This document shows positions 45,820 to 53,814 of a stretch of DNA of 64,000 nucleotides, one piece after another; the first letter of the stretch is position 1; each line of letters starts with the position of its first letter. Both the position numbers and the translations under genes were made by a program. This stretch comes from Wenyingzhuangia aestuarii (GTDB taxonomy: Bacteria > Bacteroidota > Bacteroidia > Flavobacteriales > Flavobacteriaceae): NCBI RefSeq assembly GCF_011927765.1, contig NZ_JAATJG010000009.1:104540-168539 (forward strand), written 5' to 3'. The notes beneath the pieces were generated by a model, which searched no databases, had not been told where the DNA came from, and saw only the letters and a program-made list of their open reading frames with translations.

Positions 45820-45880
45820 AATTTAAAAATGATTTATTTACCTAAAACAACAGATAAAACAACTACTTTTTGTAGGGATT

Positions 45881-47119
45881 TTACTCCAATTGCTTTAAAA
45901 TTTGATGTCCTGCTTTTAGTAAGTCTACATCTTTTTTCATGATGGCTATATCCCCTTGCATCATGTCTTTTACCAAGCCTTTTAAATCGTACTCTGGCAC
46001 CCATCCTAATTGTTCTTTGGCTTTAGTAGGGTCTCCTAATAACAAATCTACTTCTGTTGGACGGAAATAAGAAGGGTCTACAGATAAGACTTCTTTTCCA
46101 ATGGTTGGTTGTTCGTTGTTCGTTGTTCGATTTTCGTTGTTCGAAGACCCTTCTTCGTTGTTCGTTGTTCGATTTTCGTTGTTCGATGTTTGTTGGTCGA
46201 TGTTCATTCCTGTTGCTGCTTCGTATTTTTCTTTATCAATACTCTTGATAAATCCTTTCTCGTTTACACCTTCTCCTTTAAATTCTACTTCAATTCCTAC
46301 TTCTTCAAAAGCCATACGTACAAAGTCACGTACTGTTGTTGTTATTCCTGTAGCAATCACCCAGTCTTCCGCTTTTTCTGCCTGTAAAATCATCCACATC
46401 ATACGAACGTAATCCTTAGCATGTCCCCAGTCACGTTTCGCTTCTAAGTTCCCTAAGAAAACTTTATCTTGTAATCCTAATGCAATTTTGGCTACTGCTC
46501 TTGTAATTTTTCTTGTTACAAAAGTTTCCCCTCTTCTTGGTGATTCGTGGTTGAACAAAATACCATTACAAGCATACATGTCATAAGCTTCACGGTAGTT
46601 TTTTGTAATCCAAAAACCATAAATTTTTGCTACTCCATAAGGAGAACGTGGGTAGAAGGGAGAATTTTCATCGTAAAAACCTCTTTCGTTTTTATTTTCT
46701 GGCAAACCTCCATATAATTCTGAGGTAGAAGCTTGGTAAATTCTAGTTTTCTTTTCTAAACCTAAAATACGTACTGCTTCTAAAATTCTTAAAGTCCCTA
46801 ATCCATCTACATTTCCTACATATTCAGGAGAGTCAAAAGAAACTTTTACATGAGACATCGCTCCTAAGTTGTAAATTTCATCTGGTTGACATTCTTGGAT
46901 GATACGAGTTAAATTCATAGCATCTGTTAAATCTCCATAATGCAACTTTAATCTCTGGTTTGGATCGTGTGGATCTTGGTATAAATGATCAATTCTATCG
47001 GTATTAAATAATGATGATCTTCTCTTGATCCCATGTACCATATAGCCTTTTTCTAATAATAATTCTGCTAAATAAGATCCGTCTTGTCCTGTGATTCCTG
47101 TGATTAATGCTACTTTCAT
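45881..47119 (-). CDS. gmd: GDP-mannose 4,6-dehydratase carrying an in-frame heptamer-repeat insert
   Basis: Gmd makes GDP-4-keto-6-deoxymannose, the precursor that the fcl product turns into GDP-fucose. The Rossmann motif GITGQDG is at 8-14, STSELYG at 131-137, and the catalytic pair Tyr161 and Lys165 in [23 protein letters not shown] is at 354-369. The protein has 412 residues, whereas most Gmd have about 370. The excess is a low-complexity block at 309-340 made of N, E, R, T, S and Q (cores [10 protein letters not shown], twice), encoded by 15 heptamer repeat units. It falls between MNID and the conserved GKEVLSVDP strand, so outside the active site as far as I can judge. Confidence 0.93.
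   Translation of the reverse strand: MKVALITGITGQDGSYLAELLLEKGYMVHGIKRRSSLFNTDRIDHLYQDPHDPNQRLKLHYGDLTDAMNLTRIIQECQPDEIYNLGAMSHVKVSFDSPEYVGNVDGLGTLRILEAVRILGLEKKTRIYQASTSELYGGLPENKNERGFYDENSPFYPRSPYGVAKIYGFWITKNYREAYDMYACNGILFNHESPRRGETFVTRKITRAVAKIALGLQDKVFLGNLEAKRDWGHAKDYVRMMWMILQAEKAEDWVIATGITTTVRDFVRMAFEEVGIEVEFKGEGVNEKGFIKSIDKEKYEAATGMNIDQQTSNNENRTTNNEEGSSNNENRTTNNEQPTIGKEVLSVDPSYFRPTEVDLLLGDPTKAKEQLGWVPEYDLKGLVKDMMQGDIAIMKKDVDLLKAGHQILKQLE
46105..46209 (+). repeat. Heptamer array inside gmd, 15 units
   Basis: Fifteen 7-base units (105 bases, 35 codons), mostly TTCGTTG, TTCGATT and TTCGATG, in one register. Inside it TTCGTTG-TTCGTTG-TTCGATT-TTCGTTG occurs twice. Since 15 is a multiple of 3, the gmd frame is kept. 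Confidence 0.9.
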
Positions 47120-47132
47120 ATTTTTTTTATTT

Positions 47133-47209
47133 TTCGATAGTCGTTGTTCGTCTTTTGTTGTTCGTTGTTCGATGGTCGTTGTTCGATGTTCGTCTTTTGT
47201 TGTTCGAGA
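47133..47209 (+). repeat. Heptamer array upstream of gmd, 11 units
   Basis: Eleven units in register, such as GTCGTTG, TTCGATG and TTCGTCT, beginning 13 bases before the gmd start codon. A spacer module like that at 29.4 kb follows at 47212-47267. Confidence 0.88.
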
Positions 47210-47211
47210 GG

Positions 47212-47267
47212 AGTATTACAACATCTCGACTCCGCTCGATGACCGTTTGTGAAAATTATGTTTGGTA
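47212..47267 (+). repeat. Spacer module between two heptamer arrays (copy 2)
   Basis: Shares GTATTACAACATCTCGACTC, then CGCTCGATGACC and ATTATGTTTGGTA with 29384-29433. It has 7 or 8 extra bases in the middle. Confidence 0.75.
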
Positions 47268-47414
47268 CTCGATTGGCGATGTTCGGGCTTCGTTACTCGT
47301 TGTTCGGGTTTCGTTGGTCGTTTTTCGTTTTTCGGGTTTCGTTTTTCGTGTTTCGGGTTTCGTTTTTCGTGTTTCGATTATCGTTGGACGATTTGCGATT
47401 TGCGATGGACGATT
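47268..47414 (+). repeat. Heptamer array, 21 units
   Basis: Twenty-one units in register (many TTCGGGT, TTCGTTT, TTCGTGT), all with CG at positions 3-4. With the preceding array and spacer it fills the whole 301-base gap between gmd and the SGNH gene; no protein gene is seen in it. Confidence 0.9.
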
Positions 47415-47420
47415 TTGTTG

Positions 47421-48329
47421 TTATCTTAATGATTTTAATACTATATGTGCTAGTTTTTTTTGTCCACTGGCATTTAAGTGTATTTCATCTCTATAATCAG
47501 AAAACTCTATTCCATTTTCTAAATCTTTAATCAACTTTATATTATTTTGATTTGCAAATTTGATTATTTCCTGACCTTGATCTGTATATTTACCTGCTTT
47601 TAATTCTTTTTTTTCAGCATGTAAGTATATTACCATTGGTATTTGATGCTTTACTGATAAATTAAAAATATCTTTAAATCCTGTATTAAACTCGCTATTT
47701 ATCTTCTTTTTGTTAATTCCAAGAAATTTATCTCTATCAATTTTAACTCTTTGTTTCTTTATAATTTTATAAAACTTAGGTAATATGTATCTATCTAAAA
47801 TTTCATAAATAGCAATAGAATACTGTCCCCTTGGATAACTAGGGTGAACTCCTACAACATTATCAAACTCCATGTTATCATAAGCATCGTGTGAGCTTAC
47901 AAATAGCCAAATTGATTTCGCATTAAATATTCCATTTTTATCAATATAAGCACTACAGTTATCTGGTCCCCAACTACCCGCTGAAATATTTAAAAACTGT
48001 ACTTTCTTTCCTTTTATTTTAGATAATGTATCCGATAAAATAGTTGTTGCTAACTCTGTTTGATCTGTTAATACACCTCCATTGATTACAGAATCACCCA
48101 AGCCTAAAACCACATATGAACTTGAGTCCACCTCTTGACTTCTCATTGAATTAGCGTTATATTCAATATGGTTTCTAAACCTGAAACGATTTTGATTTGG
48201 TTGTGCTATATATTCATAGTTCTCATCCGATCTAAACAAAACATTATCACAAAATCCAAAATAAAATCTTAAAAACAATTCTGTAATAACAGTTAAAACA
48301 ATTACTGCATATAAAATTTTACGTATCAT
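47421..48329 (-). CDS. SGNH/GDSL-type hydrolase, membrane-anchored
   Basis: The 302-residue protein begins with one membrane helix (ILYAVIVLTVITELFLRFYF). The SGNH blocks are visible: LGLGDSVINGG with the nucleophile Ser near 80, NISAGSWGPDN (block II Gly and block III Asn), and DEIHLNASGQKKLA near 283-296 with the Asp-x-x-His pair. Its place between gmd and fcl suggests an O-acetyl or acyl-chain esterase or transferase working on the polysaccharide. That function is inferred; a plain deacetylase is possible. Confidence 0.78.
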   Translation of the reverse strand: MIRKILYAVIVLTVITELFLRFYFGFCDNVLFRSDENYEYIAQPNQNRFRFRNHIEYNANSMRSQEVDSSSYVVLGLGDSVINGGVLTDQTELATTILSDTLSKIKGKKVQFLNISAGSWGPDNCSAYIDKNGIFNAKSIWLFVSSHDAYDNMEFDNVVGVHPSYPRGQYSIAIYEILDRYILPKFYKIIKKQRVKIDRDKFLGINKKKINSEFNTGFKDIFNLSVKHQIPMVIYLHAEKKELKAGKYTDQGQEIIKFANQNNIKLIKDLENGIEFSDYRDEIHLNASGQKKLAHIVLKSLR

Positions 48330-48333
48330 ATGC

Positions 48334-49281
48334 TTACATTTTAACTTGTTTGAAGTTATCTATGTTTTCCAAAAACCAAGTGTATGTTTTTTCTATTCCT
48401 TGCTCTAAAGCTACCTCATGTTTCCAACCTAATTTGTGCATTTTAGAAATGTCCATTAACTTTCTTGGGGTTCCATCTGGTTTAGAGCTATCCCACACAA
48501 TTTCTCCTTTATGTCCTACTACTTTCTGAATGGTTTCTGCCAATTCTTTAATAGTCAAATCTTCTCCTGTTCCTACATTGTATAAATGCTCTGGCAACAC
48601 ATTTTCTAAAGCAAATACTACCGATTTTGCCATGTCGTCTACAAATAAAAACTCTCTCATAGGAGTCCCGCTTCCCCACAATTCAACAGGCTCATTGTTT
48701 TTCTTTGCTTCGTGAAATTTACGAAGCATGGCTGGTAATACATGAGATGTTTTTAAATCAAAATTATCATGGGTTCCATATAAATTTGTTGGCATTAAAG
48801 AAACAAAATCTTTGTTAAATTGTTTTCTTATAGCCTCACAAGCTTTTACACCTGTTATCTTTGCTACCGCATACCATTCGTTGGTAGGCTCTAAAGAATC
48901 TGTTAGTAAATATTCTTCTTTTAAGGGTTGTGGAGCAAATTTTGGATAAATACAAGAGCTCCCTAGAAAAATAAATTTGTTGATATTCGATTTTAAGGAC
49001 TGATCAATTAAATTGTTTTGAATTTGCATGTTCTCCATCAAAAATTGATATGGATATTCATTGTTTGCTAAAATCCCCCCTACTCTAGCTGCCGCATCAA
49101 TTACTACTTCTGGTTTTTCTGTTTCAAAAAAGTTTTTTACAGCAAGCGCATCTTTTAAATCTAACTCTTTGCTCGTTCTTCCAATAATATTGGTATAACC
49201 TTCTTGTTCTAAAACTCTATACACAGCACTCCCCACCATTCCTCTGTGACCTGCTATGTATATTTTACTATTCTTATCCAT
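48334..49281 (-). CDS. fcl: GDP-L-fucose synthase
   Basis: Fcl epimerises and reduces the Gmd product to GDP-L-fucose. The 315-residue protein shows IAGHRGMVGSAVYRVLE near 9-25, LGSSCIYPKFAPQPLKEEYL near 105-124, the catalytic Tyr and Lys in NEWYAVAKITG near 136-146, and PTNLYGTHDNFD near 166-177. It lies 4 bases after the SGNH gene's upstream end and 6 bases after manA, so manA, fcl and the hydrolase are one block. Confidence 0.94.
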   Translation of the reverse strand: MDKNSKIYIAGHRGMVGSAVYRVLEQEGYTNIIGRTSKELDLKDALAVKNFFETEKPEVVIDAAARVGGILANNEYPYQFLMENMQIQNNLIDQSLKSNINKFIFLGSSCIYPKFAPQPLKEEYLLTDSLEPTNEWYAVAKITGVKACEAIRKQFNKDFVSLMPTNLYGTHDNFDLKTSHVLPAMLRKFHEAKKNNEPVELWGSGTPMREFLFVDDMAKSVVFALENVLPEHLYNVGTGEDLTIKELAETIQKVVGHKGEIVWDSSKPDGTPRKLMDISKMHKLGWKHEVALEQGIEKTYTWFLENIDNFKQVKM

Positions 49282-49287
49282 TCCCTT

Positions 49288-50259
49288 TTATTTTATGTAT
49301 ACCTCTAACAATTCTATTTCTTGAGCTTCGATATCAACTTTTTCTGCATTTGCAGGAATTAATATCGTTTCTCCACTTTGTATGTTTTCTTTAATTCCGT
49401 TTACTATTATGGTTCCAGAACCTCCCACGCAAATATAAACGACAAAAGAGGCTATTTGTAACAAGTCTCTAGTAAACAAATCATTAACTTTCAAATAATT
49501 TGTCGTAAAATAATCACAGGTAGCAATCTCAGAAGGTTGATTCTTTTTCTTTTCAAACCTACATTTTACATCTGTACATTCTGAATAGTCCAAAGCTTCT
49601 ACCGCTAAATCCGTATGCAATTCTCTTTCGTTCCCTTGATCATCTACTCTATCCCAATCATAAATACGATAGGTAATGTCTGATGTTTGTTGTATTTCTG
49701 CAATTAAACAACCTGCTCCTATGGCATGTACCAAACCTGCTTTGATGAAATAACTATCTCCTGCTTGTACTTTTTCAAAATTACAGACGTCTAAAACTTT
49801 CTTTTCGGCAACTGCTTGTTGATAAGCCTCTGGAGTCATTTCTTTTGAAAAACCTACATTCAGTTCTGCTCCTTTATCCGCATCTACCACATACCACATT
49901 TCTGTTTTTCCAAACGAATTGTGCCTTTTTTGAGCCAACTCATCATTTGGATGTAATTGAATTGATAAATTTTCTGTAGCATCAATAAATTTAATCAACA
50001 ACGGAAAGGTATTCCCAAATTGTTGGTATACTTTTTCTCCAAGTAAACTTGTTTTATTTTCGGCTATTAATTCAATTAAACTCTTCCCTTTATACATTCC
50101 ATTTGCAACTACAGAAATCGCATCTTTTACAGAAGATATTTCCCAACTTTCTCCTACACGGTTTAAATCGGTTTGTTTGTTTAATACCGTTTTTAATTTT
50201 TGACCACCCCATATTTTATCTTGGAGGATTGGTGTGAATTTTATTGGGTATGTTTTCAT
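49288..50259 (-). CDS. manA: Mannose-6-phosphate isomerase, class I
   Basis: ManA interconverts fructose-6-phosphate and mannose-6-phosphate and opens the GDP-mannose path. The 323-residue cupin protein has FIDATENLSIQLHPNDELAQ with the zinc ligands Gln and His near 93-100, a further metal-site Glu in SFGKTEMWYVVDA, and YFIKAGLVHAIGAGCLIAEI with the third His. The ATG is directly preceded by a heptamer array, so the message leader is made of repeat units. Confidence 0.92.
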   Translation of the reverse strand: MKTYPIKFTPILQDKIWGGQKLKTVLNKQTDLNRVGESWEISSVKDAISVVANGMYKGKSLIELIAENKTSLLGEKVYQQFGNTFPLLIKFIDATENLSIQLHPNDELAQKRHNSFGKTEMWYVVDADKGAELNVGFSKEMTPEAYQQAVAEKKVLDVCNFEKVQAGDSYFIKAGLVHAIGAGCLIAEIQQTSDITYRIYDWDRVDDQGNERELHTDLAVEALDYSECTDVKCRFEKKKNQPSEIATCDYFTTNYLKVNDLFTRDLLQIASFVVYICVGGSGTIIVNGIKENIQSGETILIPANAEKVDIEAQEIELLEVYIK

Positions 50260-50267
50260 AGTTGTTG

Positions 50268-50519
50268 TTCGGGTTTCGTTGGTCGTTGGTCGTTTTTCGT
50301 TGGTCGGGTTTCGTTGTTCGTTGTTCGAGGTTCGGGTTTCGGGTTTCGGGTTTCGTTGTTCGTTGTTCGATTGTCGTTGGACGAGGTTCGATATCCGTGT
50401 TTCGTTGTTCGAGGTTCGTTTTTCGATTGGCGATGGACGAGGTTCGTGTTTCGGGTTTCGTTGTTCGAGTTTCGTTGGACGATTAACGATGGACGGGTTT
50501 CGTTATTCGATTGGCGTTA
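50268..50519 (+). repeat. Heptamer array, 36 units, abutting manA start
   Basis: Thirty-six consecutive 7-base units without a register slip, every one with CG at positions 3-4; GTTGTTG at 50261 may be a further degenerate unit. It fills the gap between the manA start codon and the four-helix-bundle gene's stop. Confidence 0.95.
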
Positions 50520-50525
50520 TTCAGT

Positions 50526-50870
50526 TTATTTTAATGATTTTATTAATTTATACAACATCATTTTAATTCTTGTACACATTTCATATAACTCTTCGTATTC
50601 CTCGCTAGAAATATATTTTAAATCTCTTGCTAAAAACAATTGATAATTCATTTCCTCTAAAGATCCTTTGGCTATGTATAAAAACTGTACAAATTCTTTT
50701 TTATATTGTCTTCCTTGTCCTTCTATTATATTTGTTGGAACACTACTTGAACTTCTTCTTATCTGACTCGTTAAGCCATATGCTTCAGAAGAAGGAAACT
50801 TGTTAGAGATCTGATACACTTTCAACGTTAATTGATGTGCTAATTTCCAAACTTCAAGTTTAGATTCCAT
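50526..50870 (-). CDS. Four-helix bundle protein (S23/IVP family)
   Basis: The 114-residue protein matches the family of 23S rRNA intervening-sequence proteins: KLEVWKLAHQLTLKVYQISN at the start, FPSSEAYGLTSQIRRSSSS with the conserved Leu-Gln-Ile-Arg, VPTNIIEGQGR, and a last helix (EEYEELYEMCTRIKMMLYKL). Homologues are free-standing in many Bacteroidota genomes and related to Avd of diversity-generating retroelements. Their role is not known. No reverse transcriptase is nearby. It is bracketed by heptamer arrays on both sides. Confidence 0.88.
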   Translation of the reverse strand: MESKLEVWKLAHQLTLKVYQISNKFPSSEAYGLTSQIRRSSSSVPTNIIEGQGRQYKKEFVQFLYIAKGSLEEMNYQLFLARDLKYISSEEYEELYEMCTRIKMMLYKLIKSLK

Positions 50871-50872
50871 TT

Positions 50873-50991
50873 TTCGTTGTTCGATTGGCGTTATTCGTTG
50901 GTCGTTGGTCGTTGGTCGTTGGTCGAGGTTCGTTTTTCGTTTTTCGTTGGTCGATATTCGATGATCGTTGTTCGATGGACGAGGTTCGTTT
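50873..50991 (+). repeat. Heptamer array, 17 units
   Basis: Seventeen units in register, from 2 bases after the four-helix start codon to 2 bases before the ugd stop codon. GTCGTTG is repeated three times in a row. Confidence 0.92.
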
Positions 50992-50993
50992 AA

Positions 50994-52319
50994 CTACGCT
51001 TTTCCTATTTGGTAATATTCAAATCCTTCTTTTTCAATTTCAAACACTCCGTATTGATTTCTTCCATCAAATACGATTGGAGATTTTAACAACTCTTTAA
51101 TTTCCATAAAATCTGGAGATCTAAATTCTTTCCATTCCGTTAATAAAATCATGGCATCTGCATTTTCTAAAGCTTTGTATTTAGAAGATACATATTCTAC
51201 ATTTTCCACTCCTTTTAAATAGAACTCTTGTGCTTCGTGCATTGCTTTTGGATCGTAGGCTTTTACTTTTGCTCCACGTTTCACCAATTCTTTGATTACA
51301 TAAATGGCAGGTGCTTCACGCATGTCATCTGTACCGGGTTTGAAAGACAATCCCCAAATTCCGAAAGTAAAACCTGTTAAGTCTTCACCAAACTTTGAAA
51401 TTACCTTTGTAGAAATCACAAATTTTTGAGCATCATTTACCTCTTCTACCGAAGTGATTAATTTGGCTTTGTATCCATTTTCTTCTGCAATTTTCTTTAA
51501 TGCTTTTACATCTTTAGGAAAACAAGAACCACCATACCCTGCTCCTGGATAAATAAAACTGTATCCAATTCTATTGTCAGATCCAATTCCGATTCTCACT
51601 TTATTGGCATCTGCTCCTACTTTTTCACAAATGTTTGCAATTTCATTCATGAATGAAATCTTTGTTGCTAACATAGCGTTGGCTGCATATTTTGTCATTT
51701 CAGCAGAACGTACATCCATCTCAATCAAACGATCGTGATTGTGTGTAAACGTAGCATATAACTTTCTCATTACTTTAAAAGCCGCTTCGGTTTCTGCTCC
51801 TACCACTACTCTGTCTGGTTTCATAAAATCATTTACCGCAGCTCCTTCTTTTAAGAACTCTGGATTTGAGACTACATGAAATTCAATATCTACTCCTCTT
51901 TTATCTAAAGCTTCTTTAATGGTTGCTTTTACCTTGTCTGCTGTTCCAATTGGCACTGTAGACTTATCAATTACTACCAAAGGCTTCGTCATTTCTTCAC
52001 CAATCTGTCTTGCCACTGCTAGTACATATTGTAAATCTGCTGAGCCATCATCTCCCATAGGAGTTCCTACCGCTATAAAAGCCACTTCAGAATTCTCCAA
52101 ACCATCTTTAATAGCTGTACTAAAACTTAAGTTTCCTAACTCAACGTTTTTCTTTACCAAAGGTTCTAAACCTGGCTCGTAAATTGGAATGATTCCGTTT
52201 TTTAACGCAGTTACTTTTTTCTGATCGATGTCAATACAAGTTACTTTATTTCCCATTTCAGAAAAACAAGTTCCTGTAACTAGCCCTACATATCCTGTTC
52301 CTACTACTGTAATGTTCAT
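50994..52319 (-). CDS. ugd: UDP-glucose 6-dehydrogenase
   Basis: Ugd oxidises UDP-glucose twice to UDP-glucuronate. The 441-residue protein has VVGTGYVGLVTGTCFSEMG at the NAD site (5-23), VSNPEFLKEGAAVNDFMKPD near 150-169, the catalytic Cys in YPGAGYGGSCFPKDV, and the C-terminal UDP-binding segment (GLSFKPGTDDMREAP). UDP-GlcA is the substrate for the 4-epimerase at 56160. It is flanked by heptamer arrays at both ends. Confidence 0.94.
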   Translation of the reverse strand: MNITVVGTGYVGLVTGTCFSEMGNKVTCIDIDQKKVTALKNGIIPIYEPGLEPLVKKNVELGNLSFSTAIKDGLENSEVAFIAVGTPMGDDGSADLQYVLAVARQIGEEMTKPLVVIDKSTVPIGTADKVKATIKEALDKRGVDIEFHVVSNPEFLKEGAAVNDFMKPDRVVVGAETEAAFKVMRKLYATFTHNHDRLIEMDVRSAEMTKYAANAMLATKISFMNEIANICEKVGADANKVRIGIGSDNRIGYSFIYPGAGYGGSCFPKDVKALKKIAEENGYKAKLITSVEEVNDAQKFVISTKVISKFGEDLTGFTFGIWGLSFKPGTDDMREAPAIYVIKELVKRGAKVKAYDPKAMHEAQEFYLKGVENVEYVSSKYKALENADAMILLTEWKEFRSPDFMEIKELLKSPIVFDGRNQYGVFEIEKEGFEYYQIGKA

Positions 52320-52343
52320 ACCTTTTATGTTTTATTTCTATTA

Positions 52344-52469
52344 TTGGTTGTTCGTTGTTCGTTGGTCGATTGTCGTTGTTCGAGGTTCGAGTTTCGTTTT
52401 TCGAGTTTCGTTGTTCGAGGTTCGAGATTCGGGTTTCGATGGTCGAGGTTCGATTGTCGATGATCGGTT
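52344..52469 (+). repeat. Heptamer array, 18 units
   Basis: Eighteen units in register between the ugd start codon and the wbpA stop; the first has lost the CG (TTGGTTG) and the last overlaps the stop codon by two bases. Confidence 0.9.
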
Positions 52470-53748
52470 ATAGTTTTCCTGTTATTTTATTTTTATCTAA
52501 AACTCCTTTTACATCGTAAATTACTCCGTTTTGCACTATTATATTTTCAAAATCTACTTGTAATAACTCTTGGTGTGCCACTGCTAATATCACTGCTTGA
52601 TATTTTTTGTTTGGTAATTGTGTCACCGTGGTTAACTGGTATTCTCTATCTACTTCTTTTGGATTGGCTAAAGGATCATATATATCCACTGCCATTCCGT
52701 ATTCTTGTAATTCCCTTACGACATCTACTACCTTTGTGTTTCTAACATCTGGGCAATTTTCTTTAAAAGTAATTCCCATCACTAGTATTTCAGCTCCTTT
52801 TACTTTTAAATCGTTTTGAATCATTAGTTTGGTTACTTGAGCTGCTACATAGCTTCCCATACTATCATTCATACGTCTTCCTGCTAAGATAATCTCGGGA
52901 TGGTATCCGAATTCTTGTGCTTTTTGCGCTAAGTAATAAGGATCTACACCAATACAATGCCCCCCAACTAAGCCTGGCTTAAAGGGTAAAAAATTCCATT
53001 TTGTACTTGCTGCTTTTAATACGTCTGAGGTATCAATCCCCATTAAGTTAAAAATCTTAGACAGTTCGTTTACAAAAGCAATATTGATATCTCTTTGTGA
53101 ATTTTCTATTACTTTGGCTGCTTCTGCTACTTTTATGGTGGGTGCTAAATGGGTTCCTGCTGTGATGATTGATTTGTATACCTCATCAATCTTAAGTCCA
53201 ATTTCGGGAGTGGAACCCGAAGTCACTTTTAATATTTTATCAACGGTATGTTTTTTATCTCCTGGATTGATTCTTTCTGGAGAATAGCCTGCAAAAAAGT
53301 CTTTGTTGAATTTTAATCCCGAAACTCGTACTAACACAGGAATACAATCTTCTTCTGTTGCTCCAGGATACACCGTAGATTCATAAACTACAATATCTCC
53401 TTTTTTAAGCACGGCCCCTACTGCTTCACTCGCTTTTATCAACGGAGTTAATACAGGTCTATTGTTTTTATCTACTGGAGTTGGGACGGTTATTACATAA
53501 AAATTACACGATGTAAGCTCTTTCGTATCTGTTGTACAATACAAACCCTCTGTTGCTTCTGTAGAAGAAGACTCTCTTATTACTGAAGACAAGGTTTCTT
53601 TATCTACCTCTAAGGTCGAGTCGATTCCTTGCTGTAATTCCGCAACTCTAGTTTTGTTAATGTCAAAACCGATTGTGTTGTATTTTGTTGCAAATAGTCT
53701 AGCTAAGGGTAGTCCTACATAACCCAAACCAATAACACCTATCTTCAT
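52468..53748 (-). CDS. wbpA: UDP-N-acetylglucosamine 6-dehydrogenase (WbpA/TviB type)
   Basis: I choose the ATG at 53748: it gives the usual MKIGVIGLGYVGLPLARLFA start, and the upstream alternative (53763) is a TTG that would leave almost no leader after the promoter. The 426-residue protein has VVYESTVYPGATEEDCIPVL near 117-136, GYSPERINPGDKKHT and PGLVGGHCIGVDPYYLA with the catalytic Cys. These features group it with dehydrogenases that make UDP-GlcNAcA, or UDP-GalNAcA in TviB. wbpB follows the same route and lies just upstream. Confidence 0.87.
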   Translation of the reverse strand: MKIGVIGLGYVGLPLARLFATKYNTIGFDINKTRVAELQQGIDSTLEVDKETLSSVIRESSSTEATEGLYCTTDTKELTSCNFYVITVPTPVDKNNRPVLTPLIKASEAVGAVLKKGDIVVYESTVYPGATEEDCIPVLVRVSGLKFNKDFFAGYSPERINPGDKKHTVDKILKVTSGSTPEIGLKIDEVYKSIITAGTHLAPTIKVAEAAKVIENSQRDINIAFVNELSKIFNLMGIDTSDVLKAASTKWNFLPFKPGLVGGHCIGVDPYYLAQKAQEFGYHPEIILAGRRMNDSMGSYVAAQVTKLMIQNDLKVKGAEILVMGITFKENCPDVRNTKVVDVVRELQEYGMAVDIYDPLANPKEVDREYQLTTVTQLPNKKYQAVILAVAHQELLQVDFENIIVQNGVIYDVKGVLDKNKITGKL

Positions 53749-53767
53749 ATAATTCTTTTTCAAGTAG

Positions 53768-53775
53768 CAAATATA
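53768..53775 (-). promoter_or_regulatory. -7 box for wbpA
   Basis: TATATTTG on the minus strand, 19 bases before the chosen ATG. I see no good TTG element. Confidence 0.45.
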
Positions 53776-53814
53776 AACTAAAACTCATAAACATAAGTTA
53801 AGTATTTCTTAATT

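Noticed and set aside
46057..46412. ORFs on the plus strand inside gmd
   Set aside because: Antisense readings of the repeat insert; gmd on the minus strand is clearly the gene.
47107..47530. Plus-strand ORFs upstream of gmd
   Set aside because: Repeat-derived translation running into antisense of the SGNH gene.
50200..50643. Plus-strand ORFs up to 147 codons over the manA/four-helix gap
   Set aside because: Composed of heptamer translation plus antisense of real genes.
50526..50870. Diversity-generating retroelement, suggested by the Avd-like four-helix protein
   Set aside because: No reverse transcriptase, template repeat or variable repeat pair is visible nearby.
47120..52469. CRISPR array
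   Set aside because: The units are contiguous 7-mers with no repeat-spacer alternation of 25-40 bases, and there are no cas genes in the window.
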